Source: Rhizodiscina lignyota
Lineage: Eukaryota > Ascomycota > Dothideomycetes > Aulographales > Rhizodiscinaceae
Direction of reading: 5' to 3'
DNA length: 64,000 nt
Assembly (NCBI GenBank): GCA_010015805.1
Contig: ML978121.1
Coordinates: 1,984,001 to 2,048,000 of the forward strand
Shown: piece by piece, positions 33,912-44,985 of the stretch
Position numbering within the stretch: position 1 is the stretch's first letter
Layout of the letters: the number at the start of each line of letters is the position of its first letter
Position numbers and translations under genes: made by a program
Notes under the pieces: model-generated
What the model was told of the DNA's origin: nothing
Databases searched by the model: none
The model's input: only the letters and a program-made list of their open reading frames with translations

Positions 33912-35698
33912 TCAGCGCCGTAGAACTCCATTGCTTCTACCTCCAGAGGCTCTCTGCTTCCTAACCCACACCTGCTCTCCTTCTGCCAGCTCGATCTTCT
34001 CCCATTCCGAAGTATGTTCTCCCGAGTTGGATCTTGCCCGCGCTTGCTCCCTCACATCGATATCCACAACTTTCGTAATGCCCTCTCCAGCGCTAACGTG
34101 TCTGGCATGATACACAGCGTCGCGTTCGGGATCGGCGGTCCAGATCCGATCTGTGCTACTTGCATCAAGTAATCCAGGTATCGTTTCGCCAGCGCTACTT
34201 GGAGCGCTTAAGGCATCCATTTCCAATGCTATGAATCGAGTATCGCCCCTCTCAGGCTCGTGAGAGACCACCGGGCAGGGAATTGGCGCTTGCTCTATCT
34301 CATCTGTGTCGTCATAGAAGCTTTGCGCTCCGGCATTGTTGACAGCTGGCCCGCCCACGCAGGTCGTAGTTGTACCACCCTGATAACCTTCCCATGGGGC
34401 AGTAGCGCAATTGAGGGCCATTTGCATAGGGTTAACCTGCACAGATGACTTGCGAGAAAATTGCATGCTGTTGTCGCCAGAGCTGTTCAGGAGCGTCTTC
34501 TCATTAGCACTGCGATTCCTTTGGGCGCCCCCTCCACTGTCTGCGCTCCCTCCTGTGGCAGCCCATCCATAGGAATGCGACTGGCCTGATAGCGAATAAT
34601 GTGCAGTCACAAGCGTCTTAGCCTCCTTGAATATCCGTTTGAAGAGCGGACGAAGCGTAGCCAAATTCCCAGCAACGATACCAATACCAAGTTCAACAGT
34701 AGACCAGATTGTTATATTTGCTGAGCTCCCTGTAGTCCATTCCATTAGCCTTACCCTACCAGATTTGGTATGCGCAAAGTGGACTTACAGAAGAATTCTG
34801 TTGCGTTGACCAAGCCCTCGACGTAGAAAAATCGCACGATAGAACAAATACTTCCTGCGGCACCGAGAAGCAGGACAAAACCGACGGAAATCTTGGTTCT
34901 GGTGTTCATCTGCGCATTCCATAATATTGGTAACGGCATCGATGCGAATATGAAATCAGTCAATGTGGTCGTAGAAGCTTGCTCGTAGAGAAGACCCTTC
35001 TGAGCTGGTCTTGAGATACATTGGTCGGCTAGATAATTCACAAGATAGTGCTTTGGATTGCCACAAAGGAAGACAACGATCCTGGATATCTCAGCGGCAT
35101 GCTCGCGTACTGAAAACGTTTAAAAGCTCTCACCAAATGTGTGCAAAACTCACGGCGGTGGATAGAGCCATGACAACGTAGATAGTTCGGCGCTGCCATT
35201 TCCTGGTTTCATTAGAAAATTTGATTGCGACTATCCATTATCAGACTTTGGCCTACCTGATGACAATGCGAAGAAAGAAGATTCCCAGAGAGATCTTGAG
35301 AAACATGAGAGTCGCCTTGTGAATGTCAGCGCAGTCCATTCTACTGTATTTCTAGCGAGACGCACAAGATACAGCGCCTCACCAGCGATGATGAACTGTG
35401 TTAAGTTAGTGGTAATCCATGTCCCTGGGACATTGAAGCGTACATCTATGGCGAACTGCATTCGCTCAATGCTCACGTCCAGTGATCCAGCTCCGAGTGA
35501 TACTTGTTTAATCAGGACGCCAGCGTCAGCTGTAAAAACCATTACGGCAATAGCCATAGTCGCGTCGTCCCAGCCGAGGGAATTGATCATTTTCGTTCGC
35601 ACGAAAATTCGTAAGAGTACCGTCAGCCACGACAAGGCGAGAAAGACGATTACGACCGTCTCTATAACCGGCCCACGCGACTTTGCATCGTGCGCCAT
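33912..35698 (-). CDS. Fungal rhodopsin-domain integral membrane protein
   Basis: Six exons: 35698-35444, 35395-35366, 35315-35257, 35202-35134, 35081-34789, 34729-33912; 507 aa. About seven membrane spans lie in the first 290 residues. Family features are the short loop LLRIFVRTKMINSLGWDD after the first span, the third-span segment ALYLATLMFLKISLGIFFLR and a Cys-containing VFLCGNP. These mark the fungal rhodopsin domain (often attached to CFEM in Pth11-like receptors; there is no CFEM here). A Ser/Gly-rich cytosolic tail of about 210 residues follows. It is not an opsin: no retinal Lys motif is present. Members are thought to be surface sensors, without proof here. Exons 2-4 are 30, 59 and 69 bp, so gene callers could miss them. 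The first intron (48 bp) is stop-free and in frame. An ATG 30 bp upstream (35728) is an alternative start. Confidence 0.8.
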
Positions 35699-37210
35699 GT
35701 TGAATGTCGAGTGTAGGCCAATAGGCATTCGGTCGAAGAGCAGCTCAAAGGTAACCCTAAAAGTATGGTGTCCTTCTAGATCGCATCACCAAAGCATCAA
35801 CGGATCCTCCATTTGGCGCGATTAACGCTGTTAATTTGGAGTTGCTTGTCGTGGAGAAGCGTTCGATGTCAATTGAGTATTCGAGAGTGTTCTTGAGGAA
35901 CAGAGCTAATTTCGAAGATTGCTTCGCGGCCGCAACCGCGGAAGAAATGAAGGTATTGTCAGAAATTGAGGAAAGAGGTGCTTACTGCGTCAAGCGGGTC
36001 TCGTTCTATGCAACTTTGCTCGCTATTGGTCGAGTGGCTTGACCTCTACATAAGTGTGGGTGTGGGAGTGATGGAGGGATCGGCCTGTCTGTTTCTCAGA
36101 ACTGGGACACAGAAGAAGGATCGGGACCAAAGGTAAGGTCCATCCGAGGAGGAGGACCAGATCCGTGCTTCGGGTATCTGGACTCGAGAGGTCAATGTGT
36201 GAAGGTGTCGCGGCATGATACTTCAGATAAGGTGGGAAGCCAATATACGTGGCCCGTGGGAGGCATCGAAGAGCAATCGGGCCAAATCACAGTTCAGCTT
36301 CCGGACAGAAGCAGCTCCTCCACTGCAACGGCGGAACATGATTCCCACGATGCTCAACATGCCGTATGTTGTGTCACTCTAAACGCCTCTTACTCGCGTG
36401 TGAGCGCTCTGCTCGGGTACGACCAGGCGCCTGGCGTTGACCAGTACTAGATGCGGCGGGATGCGGTGATCGCTGCAGGTGCTGATGCAAGTGGAATCTG
36501 ACCAATTTTCTGGGAGAGGAGGGAGCCACTCCCCGCTATGTGGTGGTGGGTGGCCAGGATGACATTTCAACCGTAAAGAGACGTTGAAGGCCCCTTTTCT
36601 TTGACAGGGCGAGCGGCGAAAACAGCGCTCTCGTGGTGTCAAGAACGGGTGCACAGCATGCTGCAATCCAGCCTCTCCAACCAGCCACTGCCGATTCCCA
36701 GGTTCAGTCTTTGCGGGATGACTGCGTGAACGTGAGCATGCAGTGGGTAGGAGGTAAAGCCAAGTGACAGGAACCTCACTCAGACGCCTTGCGGGGGTCA
36801 GACGGAGGTCAAATAACAAGCACAAGCCACGAAACGAAGTCGCTTACGATTAGATCGGCCAGCAGATCCGGAAATCTGTACCGCGATGCTAACCTGGGCG
36901 TAAAAGAGCTGTGCGATGATACGCGGTTGCCCAGGGCGCTCCGCGCGTGCAGCTGCGTGTGTAAACATGTCCCCGCGCCAGGCACCATCTCTCATTCGTT
37001 ACCATGTTGACTCCACTCTCCTTCGCTTTGCATCCGTGATGATGAATTGGAGGCTGTCAACGGTCAACAGTCAACGGTCAATAATCTGGAATCTGAACGT
37101 ATGTATCTCTGCGAGTTCCTTCCCGTCTCTTCATGGACGAATTAGAGTGCGCGAAAACTATTTTCCCCTAGCTGGCATCAAGGGGCGTAAACAACACACG
37201 CCACGCCAAT
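35699..37210. other. Long divergent promoter region, membrane protein / APC10
   Basis: 1.5 kb with no supported gene. Open frames on both strands (for example 36379-36825, 36916-37299) show no family signal. Near 37055-37085 the sequence GTCAACGGTCAACAGTCAACGG shows three GTCAAC copies. Confidence 0.5.
37057..37082. repeat. Short GTCAACRG direct repeat
   Basis: About three adjacent copies of an 7-8 bp GTCAACGG/GTCAACAG unit, roughly 130 bp before the APC10 start. Could be a regulatory motif cluster or chance. Confidence 0.4.
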
Positions 37211-38608
37211 ATGCCTGCAAATACCAGACGACGACCGCAAGCGCAAGCCGAGCAATATATGGAACCTCCCTCGGAACCAGACCAGAACGACGAGGCTGAA
37301 GGGCCGCTTGACGTCGAGGAAGATGGGATGGATGACGGCGACGCGGATGAGGAGGCGGACGAGGATGACCAACTGGGTAAGGCAAGCTTTCTTTCTGAGC
37401 GCATCTACATAAATTTCTGCTCGCCCTCGTCCGCTTCAGTCGTCTTCTGTAACTTTGCCCTAGCCTCTAGCTGGTCTCTCAGATCCATCTTCACGATCTT
37501 CGCCGCAGCAGTTTGATGGCTCGTTCGCTTTTCACCTGGTTGCCGTGTAGTCTCCTTTTGCTAGTTCAGGATCTGAAACACAATCCCCCTGAATCCAATT
37601 CACATACACCCTGGTTCCTAGTGCTCTTCTGCACTCTTCTTATCGGCAAGGTCAACTCAGCTACCCCTCGCGTATTTCAGATGAATTTCACATTTACCCG
37701 CTTTTCATTCATGGGTGTAATATGATAGCTCGACTAAGCATGCACAACATGACCCGTCACAACATTTGCCATCATTTTCCGATGCTTATTCAGTTGCGTT
37801 TCCCATCTCCTTTCCAGGTCTCCGGCAGACAGTGGGTCGGATTGCTAGGCTGCGCAACTGGATCTGAGACTGCTCGGCATGTTGAGCGCAAAGCTAAGAA
37901 CTAACGTCATCTTCTGCTTTCACAGAACCTTCAGATCCAGACCCACCGGTCACAGGCCCGCCACCACTACCTCCACACTTTAAAGATATTTCCAGCCTAG
38001 CGTCGTGGACCGTCTCAACGGCCAAGCCAGGTTGCTCAGTACCGCAGTTGCGCGCTCCGTCCACGAGCCTGTTTTGGCAATCGGACGGGCCACAACCGCA
38101 TCATCTGAACATCCATTTCTTCAAACTAGTCGAGATTGCCGGCATCAGGATCTACCTTGACTTTGACCTGGACGAGAGCTATACGCCCACTAAGATCGCC
38201 TTTTTGGCCGGCACGGGATACAACGATCTTCAGGAGTGGTGTGTGATGCAGTTTGAGCAACCGCGAGGATGGATGGACGTCGACTTCAGCGGCGTCGGAG
38301 CCATGGATGGGGAATCTGAGGAGGTGACTGACGAAGAAGACGCGGATGCCAATCGTGCAAAGCAACGGCGCTGGCCCGTCCTCAGGGCCATGTTAGTTCA
38401 GGTTCAGATCAGGGAGAACCATCAAAACGGCAAAGACACGCATCTGAGAGGCCTTCAGATCTTTGCTCGAGAAAAGGGAGTTACAGGGCTTAGGCCGGAC
38501 GGGAGAGAGAGCCATGTGGACATCCCATCGAAACATGTCAATGGCAAGAGAAAGCCAAGGACAAGACTTCCAGAGCCGCAATGGGATGCAGTTACAATGA
38601 TAAGATGA
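37211..38608 (+). CDS. APC10: Anaphase-promoting complex subunit 10 (APC10/DOC1)
   Basis: Two exons, 37211-37376 and 37926-38608; 282 aa. Exon 1 encodes an acidic leader of about 55 residues (repeated Asp/Glu). Exon 2 carries the DOC domain: ASWTVSTAKPGCSVPQLR, FWQSDGPQPHHLNIHF, DFDLDESYTPTKI and the C-terminal QIRENHQNGKDTHLRGLQIF. APC10 is a beta-jelly-roll subunit that with Cdc20/Cdh1 binds destruction boxes and drives substrate ubiquitination at mitosis. The domain has an acidic insert (GESEEVTDEEDADANRA) not usual in yeast Doc1. The intron is 549 bp, by far the longest I infer here. The GTAAGG donor and TTCACAG acceptor keep frame, but a different first exon inside that interval cannot be excluded. 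Confidence 0.88.
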
Positions 38609-38701
38609 GGGATACGATACTGTAGAATTACCTCTCCTTTCTATTTTGATTCTTTGTTGAGGTATATACCTAATCAGCCTACACGAGCTACCTCTACACG
38701 T

Positions 38702-40097
38702 CTACTTTTTTGACAAGACTTTGCTGAGTTCTTCGGCAACTGCATCGCCAACCTCGGAGGTCTTTGCAGTACCCCCAATGTCCGGCGTCCGCACTCCTTT
38801 GTCGATGACGTTTTTGACGGCCTCGTCGACGGCAGCGGCCAGGTCTGGTAGGCAAAGTGAGTACTTCAGCAACATGCTCACGGACAAAATTGCTGCAACA
38901 GGATTGACTATCCCCTTTCCAGATATATCTGGCGCAGAGCCTGCACGTGAAACTGTTAGAATATTCTTTCCCGCAATCGAGTTCAATGTACTGACCATGT
39001 ATGGGCTCATAGATCCCATTGACCTTCTTACCACCTTCGACATCCGGCACATCTGTCAAACTGGCGCTGGGTAAAAGCCCCAAGCTGCCAGGAATGACAC
39101 TTGCCTCGTCACTGATGATATCCCCAAACAGGTTACTGCACAGCACGACACCATTCAGTGCCCTCGGGTTCTTCACCATCAGCATCGCGGCGCTATCAAT
39201 CAGGTGATGCGTCACGTCCAGCTGCGGGAATTCCTTCTTCATGACGTCCGTGACCGTCTTTCTCCACAGCCTCGACGTCGCCAACACATTCGCCTTGTCT
39301 AGACTGATCACCTTGGCTGGCGGGTTCTCCGCCAACGCAAGGTGTCCCGCCATACGCGTGATCCGCTCAATTTCCATGCGCGAATACGGCTCCGTGTCCC
39401 ACGCCTCGCCGTCCTCCTCTGTCGCCTCTTTCCGTGCCCCAAAGTATATGCCACCAGTGAGCTCCCGTAAGACGGTGAAGTTGACGCCCCTCACGACGGA
39501 CTCTTTGAGTGGCGACGCAGAAACGAGCGACTCGGAAGCGAAGAAGCAGGGCCGTAGGTTGCCGAACGTGGACATTTCTTTGCGCAGCCTGAGAATGCCT
39601 TGCTCAGGGCGGACGGTGCCTGTCCCCCATTTCTGTGGGAGTGAACTGTTAGCATCGAGGTTGTTGCAGGAGGCTGAGGTGCTATACCGGTCCGCCAATT
39701 GCGCCTAAGAAGACAGCGTCTGCGGCTTTGGCAGCATTAAGCGCCTCGTCGGTCAATGGCGATCCGGTCGCGTCAATTGATGCCTACGCGTCTTCAAGTT
39801 AATAGGACTTGCCTTTGACAGGACAGGCGCATTTACTTACACCACCGAGGAGGTGGTCTTGTAGGTCAAACTCTACATCTGGCCGACATTTTGATACTGT
39901 CTTGAATATCTTGACAGCCTCTGCAGTGACCTGTATAAGTGTCGTGTGAGCGACGAAGTACGCACAGCTCCGCTGAAAGAAATTACCTCAGGACCGCAAT
40001 GATCACCTATGCAGTCAGCCAATTAGCAGCTATCAGCGCCAAACACAAATAGGAGCATAACCGTACCAGCAAAGAGAACGATCTTATACGTAGGCAT
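38702..40097 (-). CDS. LEU2: 3-isopropylmalate dehydrogenase (leucine biosynthesis)
   Basis: Six exons: 40097-40067, 40006-39987, 39930-39841, 39783-39688, 39632-38996, 38940-38702; 370 aa. Motifs in order: start [34 protein letters not shown], the Arg/Lys substrate residues around [12 protein letters not shown], the catalytic Tyr in [13 protein letters not shown]-type context, Lys in DKANVL, the Asp cluster [15 protein letters not shown], and the NAD-binding loop [14 protein letters not shown]. It oxidatively decarboxylates 3-isopropylmalate to 2-oxoisocaproate with NAD+. The first two coding exons are only 31 and 20 bp, and the join GDHCGPEV supports them. Small 5' exons like these are easily missed. 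Looks intact. Confidence 0.95.
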
Positions 40098-40331
40098 ACT
40101 TTTGAGTTGCTATAAAATCTGGACCTTGCGAAGAATTCCCCCGCAAAAGGTGGTTGAATATTCGCGCTCATGGATGCGATATCGGCTTGATTCACAGCTC
40201 CCGTCCGAAAGCGGGGCTACTGGCGCATGCTTCAAGTCACAAGGTGAACAAGTTTGAGGGACCACGCGAATGATACTTATGTACAAGTCTCTGTAGACCA
40301 GCTCCCTTCCAAAACAAATGAAAAAATGTAT

Positions 40332-41958
40332 CTACTGCCCTGGCGCAACGAGCTGTCCCTTCTTCACCGCATCGTGATCCCAACCTCCCGCGAGCGCTGG
40401 ACCACCATGTTGCGCAGCATAGTCCCGACATCTCTCTTCCAACTCAGGTCTGAAATGTCTGATCAAGCCCTGTAATGGCCACGCAAAGGCCTCACCCAAA
40501 GCGCAGATTGAGTGACCTTCCACTTGCTTGGTTATCTCTTGCAGCATATCAATCTCCCTCTCTCTTGCTTGGCCCTTCAGGAAACGCTGCATGATTTGAT
40601 CCGTCCACTTGCTGCCCTCACGGCACGGCGTGCACTGACCGCACGACTCGTGATGATAGAATTTGGCAAGACGTGCGATGCAGCGAACAACATCTGTAGA
40701 TTTGTCCATGACGATGACTGCCGCAGTGCCAAGACCGGACTGGGAATCCTTGAGGGCATCGAAGTCCATGAGCTGATCGCCACAAAGACGAGCGGGGAGA
40801 ATTGGCGTTGAACTGCCACCAGGAATGACAGCTTTGAGATTGTCCCAGCCTCCACGTACTCCACCACAGTGCTTGTCAATGAGCTCCTTCAGCGGAATGC
40901 TCATCTCCTCCTCAACAGTGCAAGGGTTGTTGACGTGCCCGGAGATACAGAATAGCTTAGTGCCCTGGTTTCGCTCACGGCCAAACGAGCTGAACCAGTT
41001 TGCTCCACGGCGGCAAATGGTTGGTGCCACTGAAATGGTCTCGACGTTCGCAACCGTGCTTGGACATCCGAAGAGACCAACTGCAGCAGGGAATGGTGGC
41101 TTCAGCCTAGGCTTGCCAGGCTTGCCCTCAAGGGATTCGATGAGGGATGTTTCCTCGCCACACACGTACGCACCCATGCCGCGATGGATGAACACATCGA
41201 AGTCGTATCCAGAGCCACACGCGTTCTTTCCAAGGAAGCCCGCTTGATATGCTTCCTGAATTGCACGCTGGAGCACAGTAGCTTCATGATAGAACTCTCC
41301 ACGGATGTAAATGTAGGCAGCGGTGCAGTTCATGGCTCGGCCAGCCACAAGGCATCCCTCGACAAGCTTGTGGGGGTCTTTGCGCATGATTTCGCGGTCC
41401 TTGCAAGTACCCGGCTCGCCTTCGTCAGCGTTAACGACGAGATAGCGGGGCTTCGTATCCTTGTCCCAGTCCTTGAAGTTCATGAAAGACTGCAGATGTT
41501 AGCTCCCAGTGCTTGTAAGATTGTGGCATGCAGCTCACCCATTTCAACCCAGAAGGAAAGCCAGCGCCTCCTCGGCCACGAAGGCCAGACGCCTTGATCT
41601 CGGAGATAATCTGTACAGCATAAGTAAGTCCACGATTGCAAAATCCGACTATACATGTAGTGCATACCCAGTCATGGCCCTTGAGAATGATCTCCTTGGT
41701 CTTGTGCCAGTCGCCATACTTCATGGCGCTCTTCAAGTCTGCACCATGATGTCCGTAGAGATTCTGGAATATCCTATCCTGATCCTTCAACCCTCCGTAT
41801 GTTCGCTTCGGTGTTCCTTCCTGTACCTCTGCGAATGTTCGCTTCTGCTGGAGAGTAGGGACGGTGGCGGAGAATCGTGCAGCGGCTCTCGCAGCCGGAA
41901 GGGCTCGATGCGACACAGCGCTCAACGCCTGAGGTGTAGGCGCATGTCGCACGATCAT
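40332..41958 (-). CDS. nuo51: NADH:ubiquinone oxidoreductase 51-kDa subunit (complex I, NDUFV1)
   Basis: Three exons: 41958-41668, 41610-41539, 41489-40332; 506 aa. The Arg/Ala-rich N-terminus is a mitochondrial presequence. Family blocks: [16 protein letters not shown], the FMN/NADH glycine loop [39 protein letters not shown], and the 4Fe-4S motif [12 protein letters not shown] with the distal Cys in [13 protein letters not shown]. It holds FMN and cluster N3 and takes electrons from NADH in the matrix arm. I chose ATG 41958 because it gives a length near Neurospora's 493; the frame is open to ATGs at 42069 and 42081. The first intron is 57 bp, stop-free and in frame, so a naive reading keeps 19 wrong residues. 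Confidence 0.95.
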
Positions 41959-43261
41959 TGTAGGCAGCGTCGGGCAATTGAGCCCAAGTTGAAGTGGTGG
42001 GAGCAGTGGTTGTTCTGGTGATGCTCTTCGAAGTTCGAACTGTCGGAAGGGAGCTCGGATTGTGGTCATCGTTAAAATCACTGCGTTTTGATTGGCCGGC
42101 GGCTCTGCGCTATGACCCGCTCAAGATCAGACGTCGAGACATTCATTAGACATGTTTATATCTACAATACTCTCGTCAAGAACTACTAAGATGGTACGAT
42201 ATTATATAGTTCAATTAGCGAGACTCCTTGAAAAAGATCAGAAGTATCTGTATGCTTGGTTCTATACCTTTTTGGAAGAATTATCAGGTGAACATACAGA
42301 GTATTGGGAGGGCAATTGTCTACCAATTCTACCATTCTGCACGATACCCTAAATATTTTGGTTTAATTTTACGAGACTCAATCCAGATCTACTATTTCTC
42401 TGAATGAGATTATGGCTCATTGCACAGGTTCCAATATTCTTTTCAAATGTCCATCTCTGCATCTTTGGGTCTGATGTGTCTCCTTTCGTCCTGCCCAGGG
42501 CTCCTGGATTGTCCAATGCGACTATTCTTTGCCATATTCTATTACGAGCATTAAATAGTGTAGGCCTGGCGAAAGTTATACTTGGCTTCAAACGAATCGA
42601 CGATTGTAGCTGTCGAATCCTCTTACCGATTCAGATATTTCCCATCCCTCTCAGTTCACGGGCACTGTAGCTGTCAGGAGGTGAACTGTTAAACCAGCGG
42701 GTGTTATTTTCAAATCATGCATATTTATGCAAAATTCAAATTACCACTGTCGGATCGAAAAGGTAGTATGCCGCAGCGGTTAGCCGCACCCGCCTCATAC
42801 TTCCTCCTGAACACCTCCAACCAACCGGCTGGGGCTGTTAGGTTTAGGAATAGGTTCGACTCCCGCGGGGATAGGACCTATTTCTTTTTGCCTTTTTTAT
42901 TTAATTTTTTAATATTCAATTTTTGAAATTCTTTTTCAGTTATTCCTGTATTTCACGTCGAACTTTGGCACTATCAAAACGCGCATGCTACGGTTGAACG
43001 TTTACTCGACACTCAGATAAACACGACGATTAGCCTCCTGTGAAACTGCTCGTGAACCGACATCGCCGCTACTTCATCCACCTAAGCCCCACCTTAATTA
43101 CACGTTCAACACCGCCGGGGCCTCTTTAAATCCAACACGAGCTTCTGCACTCTCTTACTTCACCATCTTTCGCCCATACTCCAGCGCACTTCAAAACAAA
43201 TCTCAACAACAAGCCTATTCTCAAAGCTTTCCTCCTCCACTGCTTGGAACAGTTTACAAAG
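41959..43261. other. AT-rich divergent intergenic region with a tRNA-like remnant
   Basis: 1.3 kb between complex I 51-kDa (-) and the coiled-coil gene (+). About 42130-42760 and 42880-42960 are clearly AT-rich compared with the genes. No protein gene supported. A tRNA-like Pol III-box segment at 42762-42878 is listed separately. The last 60 bp before the start are CT/CA-rich as in other promoters here. Confidence 0.5.
42762..42878 (+). other. tRNA-like segment with Pol III A and B boxes (probable remnant)
   Basis: TGCCGCAGCGG at 42769-42779 fits the A-box consensus TRGCNNAGYGG at all but one position, and GGTTCGACTCC at 42853-42863 fits the B box exactly. The interval of 84 bp would need an intron or long variable arm. 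Runs of T (CTTTTTG, CTTTTTTA) follow at 42884 on, as in Pol III terminators. GGTAGTA at 42762 can pair at five of seven positions with TAGGACC at 42872. However, neither the D stem nor the T stem forms properly with these boxes, so I do not call a working tRNA or an anticodon. Confidence 0.35.
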
Positions 43262-44663
43262 ATGGCAACCGGCAGTGCTTCCAAGCGCCGTCAGATGTTT
43301 GATGGCGAGCGCATGCGCGAACTCTGGCTACCTGGCGACGGTCCTGGTGACAGTGACTTGGACTTGGTCGCAAACTCGCTGAGTCGCCCTGGTGGTCATC
43401 CAACCTGGCGCATCTACGCGAGTGACATTCCTGGTGGAATCAAAATGGGAGGTCAAATGCCGCCCGCTCGTGTTCTTCTCGACGACAAGGCATGCTACGA
43501 TATCATCGCCTCACGCTCCTTCTCGGGTCACTACAAAGGCAAAGCCTGGCCGTTCGACTTCACTCAGCATGGTGGCATTCGCGCTCAGCGCCCAAACCGT
43601 GGCCGTCAGGCATTCCTTTCTGATGGTGTTACTACTGCGACTTGCATCAAGAGCAGCAGCGGTGGTGCCTACTATTTCTGGGGCGAGAACGGAGACCCGA
43701 GCGTCAAAAAGAAGAGGAATCCCAATAATACGTCTCTGGACCCTGACGGTGAGGATGATGATGTGCCAGAAAGCCCTCGCAGCCCCAATCCAATGGACAT
43801 TCTCCGTCAGGATGACGCCAACTATCGCGCAGCCATGTCAGCCCTTGCAGGTGGAGGTGGCGAGTCTATGGCTGTTGGCGATTTCGCTGAGGATGGTAAG
43901 TTTTCTTACTTCTCTAATGCTAACTAGTAGCCGTTATTAACCTTCTGAAGGCCGTAGCTCACAGTCCGCAGTTCCAGAAACTCCAGAGAGCAACAACCTG
44001 AAGCGCCGCCGTCTCGACAACCTTACATCTCGCCCACTCTCTGCAGTCGACAAAGAGGAGCTTGAAGGTATCCGTGCAGAGTGGGTCAAGGCCAAGGTGG
44101 AGTGCCAGTCTCTCCGCCAGCGTGCCGAGCAGCTGTCCGCCGAGCTCGCGACCGCTATGTATGCGCGTGATCAGCTCGAGCAGGAGCGTGACGAGGCAAT
44201 TGCGAAGGAGAATGGCACCAATTCCCGCTTGCAGAACAAGTATCGCGAATCCGAGGAGATGCGCCTGGAGATCAACAAGCGCACCCAGGACGCCAAGGTC
44301 GTCTCCGCCATGCTGGAGAAGACATCCAAGGAGCTTCGCGAGCTGAAGAGGGCGAACGAAGAGCAGGGTCTCATCTACAATACCGCTCAAGATGTCGAAC
44401 ATCTCAAGAACGAGCGCGCTGGCCTCCTCGACCTTGCCAAGGCCATGCTTCGCGGCCATAATGATATCAAGAACATCATTCGCGCCGCGCAGCTTGCTAA
44501 TCTCGACTACGACGCCGATGCGAATACCATGAGCCATCATATCGCTAAGATGGGCGATGCACGCCAGTCCACGGACGAGGAGATTAAGACCTTGAAGGCG
44601 GGCTTCATGAACTTGGGCCTCGCTGACTTGTGGGAAGAGCTCGCAAAGGAGCTTGGACGCTGA
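43262..44663 (+). CDS. Coiled-coil protein of unknown function
   Basis: Two exons, 43262-43895 and 43951-44663; 448 aa. I start at ATG 43262 (AAG before ATG) rather than the in-frame 43244. The first 130 residues are Gly-, Arg- and aromatic-rich and look folded (PTWRIYASDIPGG, FSGHYKGKAWPFDFTQHGG, GGAYYFWGENGD). A disordered Pro/Asp/Ser linker with a basic cluster KRRRLDN (possible nuclear signal) follows. Residues about 250-390 form a long coiled coil rich in Glu, Lys, Leu and Arg, then a short helical end. The 55-bp intron uses an AAG acceptor. I do not recognise a named family. The codon use and splice pattern match its neighbours, so it is a real gene. Confidence 0.7.
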
Positions 44664-44985
44664 ATCAGTCTGGGCGAAGTTGTTCAAGAGAGCTGATGAG
44701 GTTGAACAAGATGTCTCTTTGCATGGAGCAATGGTTTGTTGGAAGCGCTCAGCGCATGTCGAATGGGCAGCTCCAGCTGCTTGAACCCTGGAACGGTGTT
44801 ATCGACTTCAGGATTTTTGGTACGATTGACTACAGAGCTTACAACTTCAACTGACACGACACTATGATGAACATGAGAGTCGGGAGAGAATTTGTTTTGG
44901 CGTTCAAAAGTTTCAATCGGGCAATAGGATGGAGTATCAAAAGAATGGAATAAGAAAAAGATCAGAAACAGGACTTCTATTTTCC
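44664..44985. other. Intergenic between convergent genes
   Basis: 3' flanks of the coiled-coil gene and the RraA-like gene; nothing else seen. Confidence 0.6.

Noticed and set aside
33912-35698. Microbial opsin (light-driven pump or sensor)
   Set aside because: The seven-span protein has fungal rhodopsin-domain (Pth11-like) motifs and no retinal-binding Lys motif in the last span.
36379-36825. 148-codon minus-strand frame in the long divergent promoter
   Set aside because: No motif and composition like intergenic DNA.
42762-42878. Functional tRNA gene
   Set aside because: A and B boxes are present but the D and T stems do not pair and no anticodon arm is convincing.
42130-42960. Inserted mitochondrial DNA (NUMT)
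   Set aside because: AT-rich and tRNA-like, but I recognise no mitochondrial gene sequence; a search would be needed.
43392-43940. 182-codon frame overlapping the coiled-coil gene
   Set aside because: Same strand, other frame, within exon 1; Ser/Arg-rich shadow of the real frame.
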